DNA of 64,000 bases from JANQGG01 sp964642175 (GTDB taxonomy: Bacteria; Bacteroidota; Chlorobiia; Chlorobiales; Chloroherpetonaceae): NCBI GenBank assembly GCA_964642175.1, contig CAZXOK010000002.1, positions 62,001-126,000 on the forward strand, read 5' to 3'. The number at the start of each line of letters is the position of its first letter. Position 1 is the first letter of the stretch. Below the pieces are notes generated by a model that ran no database searches, was not told where the DNA came from, and worked only from the letters and a program-made list of their open reading frames with translations. Both the position numbers and the translations under genes were made by a program. Below, piece after piece: positions 61,756 to 64,000 of the stretch.

Positions 61756-63909
61756 TTACTCGCTGTGTGTCTCGATTAATATTCTCAGGATTTCCTGGGC
61801 AGCAAGAGATATAACCGTACCCGGGCCAAAAATACCAGTAGCTCCGGCATTATATAAAAACTCGTAATCCTGGGTTGGAATCACGCCGCCAACAATTACC
61901 ATAATATCTTCCCGGCCCGCTTTTTTAAGTTCTTCTATTACGGAAGGCACCAAGGTTTTATGACCAGCTGCAAGGCTGGAGACTCCCAAAATATGCACAT
62001 CGTTTTCTATGGCCTGCTTAACCACTTCGGCCGGGGTTTGGAACAAGGCCCCGATATCCACATCAAAGCCCAGGTCGGCAAAGCTGGTGGCGATAACCTT
62101 AGCCCCGCGATCGTGACCATCTTGCCCAATTTTAGCCACCAAAAGTCTTGGTCTTCGGCCTTCCAGACCTGCAAATTCATCGGCCAGAGCATGGGCTTTT
62201 TTAAAGTTTTCATCTTCGGATATCTCCGAGGCATAGATGCCAGAAATGGAACGTATCACAGCTTTATACCTCCCGAATATGGTTTCGCAAGCAGTGGAAA
62301 TTTCTCCTAATGTGGCGCTTTTTTGAGCGGCTTCAACAGCCAGTTCCAGCAAGTTTCCTTCGCCGGTTTCGGCAGAGCGGGTCAGGGCTTTCAGCGCGTT
62401 ATCAACGTCGGTCTGGTTTCTGTTGGCTTTCAACTCAGCGAGGCATTTAAGCTGGGCCTCACGAACCGCTGTGTTATCAATTTCAAGGATCTCAATCGGT
62501 GATTCTTCTTCCAGGCGATACCGGTTGCTCCCTACAATAGCATCTTTTCCTGAATCTATGCGAGCCTGCCGGCGGGCAGCGGCTTCCTCAATGCGCATTT
62601 TTGGCAGCCCTGTTTCAATGGCTTTGGCCATGCCGCCAAGATTTTCAACCTCTTCTATCAACTTCCATGCTTTTTCAACCAGGCTCTTTGTAAGAGATTC
62701 CACATAATAGGAACCGCCCCAGGGATCAACAACCCTGCAGATCTGGGTTTCATCCTGTAAATACAACTGGGTATTGCGGGCAATGCGTGCTGAAAAATCC
62801 GTAGGCAGGGCAATGGCTTCATCCAGCGCGTTGGTATGCAAGGACTGGGTATGCCCCATGGCAGCAGCCATAGCTTCGATGCAGGTTCGGGCTACATTAT
62901 TGAACGGATCCTGCTCGGTTAAACTCCACCCGGAGGTTTGCGAGTGGGTGCGCAGAGCCATAGATTTTGGGTTTTTCGGGTTAAACTGTTTTACAATTCT
63001 GGCCCAAAGTAATCTGGCTGCCCGCATTTTGGCTATTTCCATGAAGTGGTTCATGCCGATTGCCCAGAAAAAAGAGAGACGCGGAGCAAAATCGTCAATG
63101 CCCATACCGGTTTTAATTCCCGTACGAATGTATTCAAGTCCATCGGCCAGGGTATAAGCCAGCTCAAGATCGGCCGTGGCGCCGGCTTCCTGCATATGAT
63201 AACCGCTGATACTGATCGGGTTGAACTTGGGCATATGCTTGGAGGCAAAACTGAAAATATCGGCAATGATCCTCATAGAGGCTTCCGGCGGATAAATGTA
63301 TGTGTTACGCACCATAAACTCTTTGAGAATATCATTCTGTATGGTGCCCGAGAGTTTATCCAGTGCTACGCCTTGCTCTTGTGCTGCAACAATATAAAAG
63401 GCCATTACGGGTAACACGGCGCCGTTCATCGTCATGGATACCGACATCTGATCAAGCGGGATCTGATCGAACAAGATCTTCATATCCAGCACCGAATCTA
63501 TGGCTACTCCGGCTTTACCCACATCACCTACCACGCGTTCATGATCGGAGTCGTACCCGCGGTGGGTGGCCAGATCAAAAGCAACCGACAGGCCTTTTTG
63601 ACCGGCCGCTAAATTACGGCGATAAAAAGCGTTAGACTCTTCGGCTGTTGAATAGCCCGCATACTGACGAATGGTCCATGGCCGGGTAACATACATGGTT
63701 GAGTAAGGGCCCCGTAAAAAAGGTGGCAGCCCGGCGGCATAACCCAGATGCTCGCAGGTCTCAAGATCTGCCCGGGTATAAACGGGTTTGATGGCAATCT
63801 GCTCCGGCGTAAGCCAGCTTTCCTCTGGATTTGGCTCATGGGATTTTTCGCCCTTGGAGGCAATTTTATCGGGGCTGATATAATCTATCTTTGAAAAATC
63901 CGGTCGCAT
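61756..63909 (-). CDS. mutB: Methylmalonyl-CoA mutase large (alpha) subunit
   Basis: 717 residues, the full length of the adenosylcobalamin-dependent large subunit that converts methylmalonyl-CoA to succinyl-CoA. The TIM-barrel half has TMYVTRPWTIRQYAGYSTAEE, VSVAFDLATHRGYDSDH-type substrate contacts and MTMNGAVLPVMAFYI. The C-terminal B12-binding domain has the lower-ligand motif in KIGQDGHDRGAKV (DxHxxG). It follows the small-subunit gene after 27 bases and precedes meaB, the normal order for propionate and branched-chain degradation. Confidence 0.97.
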   Translation of the reverse strand: MRPDFSKIDYISPDKIASKGEKSHEPNPEESWLTPEQIAIKPVYTRADLETCEHLGYAAGLPPFLRGPYSTMYVTRPWTIRQYAGYSTAEESNAFYRRNLAAGQKGLSVAFDLATHRGYDSDHERVVGDVGKAGVAIDSVLDMKILFDQIPLDQMSVSMTMNGAVLPVMAFYIVAAQEQGVALDKLSGTIQNDILKEFMVRNTYIYPPEASMRIIADIFSFASKHMPKFNPISISGYHMQEAGATADLELAYTLADGLEYIRTGIKTGMGIDDFAPRLSFFWAIGMNHFMEIAKMRAARLLWARIVKQFNPKNPKSMALRTHSQTSGWSLTEQDPFNNVARTCIEAMAAAMGHTQSLHTNALDEAIALPTDFSARIARNTQLYLQDETQICRVVDPWGGSYYVESLTKSLVEKAWKLIEEVENLGGMAKAIETGLPKMRIEEAAARRQARIDSGKDAIVGSNRYRLEEESPIEILEIDNTAVREAQLKCLAELKANRNQTDVDNALKALTRSAETGEGNLLELAVEAAQKSATLGEISTACETIFGRYKAVIRSISGIYASEISEDENFKKAHALADEFAGLEGRRPRLLVAKIGQDGHDRGAKVIATSFADLGFDVDIGALFQTPAEVVKQAIENDVHILGVSSLAAGHKTLVPSVIEELKKAGREDIMVIVGGVIPTQDYEFLYNAGATGIFGPGTVISLAAQEILRILIETHSE

Positions 63910-63936
63910 TGCATGTAAAGTTAAATTTCTGAAAAG

Positions 63937-64000
63937 TTAAGCGGTAATACCAAGCTCTTTCTGATACCGGCGCAGCGATTCCAGCACGTTGCTTCGCACA
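63937..64000 (-). CDS. mutA: Probable methylmalonyl-CoA mutase small subunit (partial, last 20 codons)
   Basis: The minus strand at the window edge reads VRSNVLESLRRYQKELGITA and then TAA at 63937-63939, in frame with the edge. Only 20 residues are visible, so the family cannot be proven from sequence. The 27-base gap to mutB and the operon order in other genomes make the small (beta) subunit the best guess. Confidence 0.55.
   Translation of the reverse strand, partial: VRSNVLESLRRYQKELGITA

Noticed and set aside
1..64000. Mobile elements, CRISPR arrays, integrase sites, toxin-antitoxin pairs
   Set aside because: I saw no transposase, integrase, direct-repeat spacer pattern or typical toxin-antitoxin gene pair on either strand.

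Overview
The window looks like a chromosomal segment of a Bacteroidota-type bacterium (Bacteroidota / Balneolota / Rhodothermota group; I cannot fix the family). The signs are a PorZ-like propeller protein with a type IX secretion C-terminal domain, a DUF3078 protein, a BatA-E (aerotolerance) operon, MutAB/MeaB, a bactofilin paired with an M23 peptidase, Wzi- and BamD-type envelope proteins, frequent lipoprotein signals, and mostly weak Shine-Dalgarno sites. I see no rRNA, tRNA, insertion sequence, prophage or CRISPR array. Gene density is high and most genes are housekeeping.

Layout. 1-4.7 kb: partial pgeF diverges from a PorZ-like gene; a coiled-coil lipoprotein diverges from a Crp/Fnr regulator. 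4.8-9.2 kb: M23 peptidase and bactofilin, then AtpZ, a four-helix membrane protein, atpB, atpE, atpF and atpH, closed by a terminator before any atpA or atpG. 9.3-14.7 kb: J-domain protein, Wzi-like porin, BamD, NadD and an M23 lipoprotein. 14.7-23.6 kb (minus): UvrD-type helicase, PyrE, TyrA, NadK, TrpS, DUF3078, HAD phosphatase, ArgS. 23.6-24.9 kb: a secreted YD-repeat-like protein.

25-37.8 kb is a surface-glycan region in two arms: a forward arm (flippase, three methyltransferase-type proteins, fucosyltransferase, two glycosyltransferases) and a reverse arm (three glycosyltransferases and a WbpE-like sugar aminotransferase). Between them lie ruvX, an HU gene, a striking hairpin RNA candidate and bioY. 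37.9-47.7 kb: HPr, Obg, XseB, a secreted unknown, GatB, a ClpB-like protein that stops after its first ATPase domain, a class V aminotransferase, CarA, YajC and TsaD.

47.7-58.1 kb is the MoxR/Bat region on the plus strand: MoxR, a small basic protein with two AP2-like repeats, DUF58, a BatD-like protein, BatA, BatB, BatC, ProC, BatD and BatE. 58.1-64 kb (minus): RlpA, a glycerophosphodiesterase lipoprotein, ModD, MeaB, MutB and the last codons of a probable MutA.

Most worth a second look: the AP2-repeat protein inside the Bat operon, the half-length ClpB, the compact hairpin RNA upstream of HU, the ATP synthase cluster lacking atpA/atpG, the orphan ModD, and substitutions at catalytic signatures in ArgS and one M23 protein. 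All functional statements rest on reading sequence motifs without database searches.
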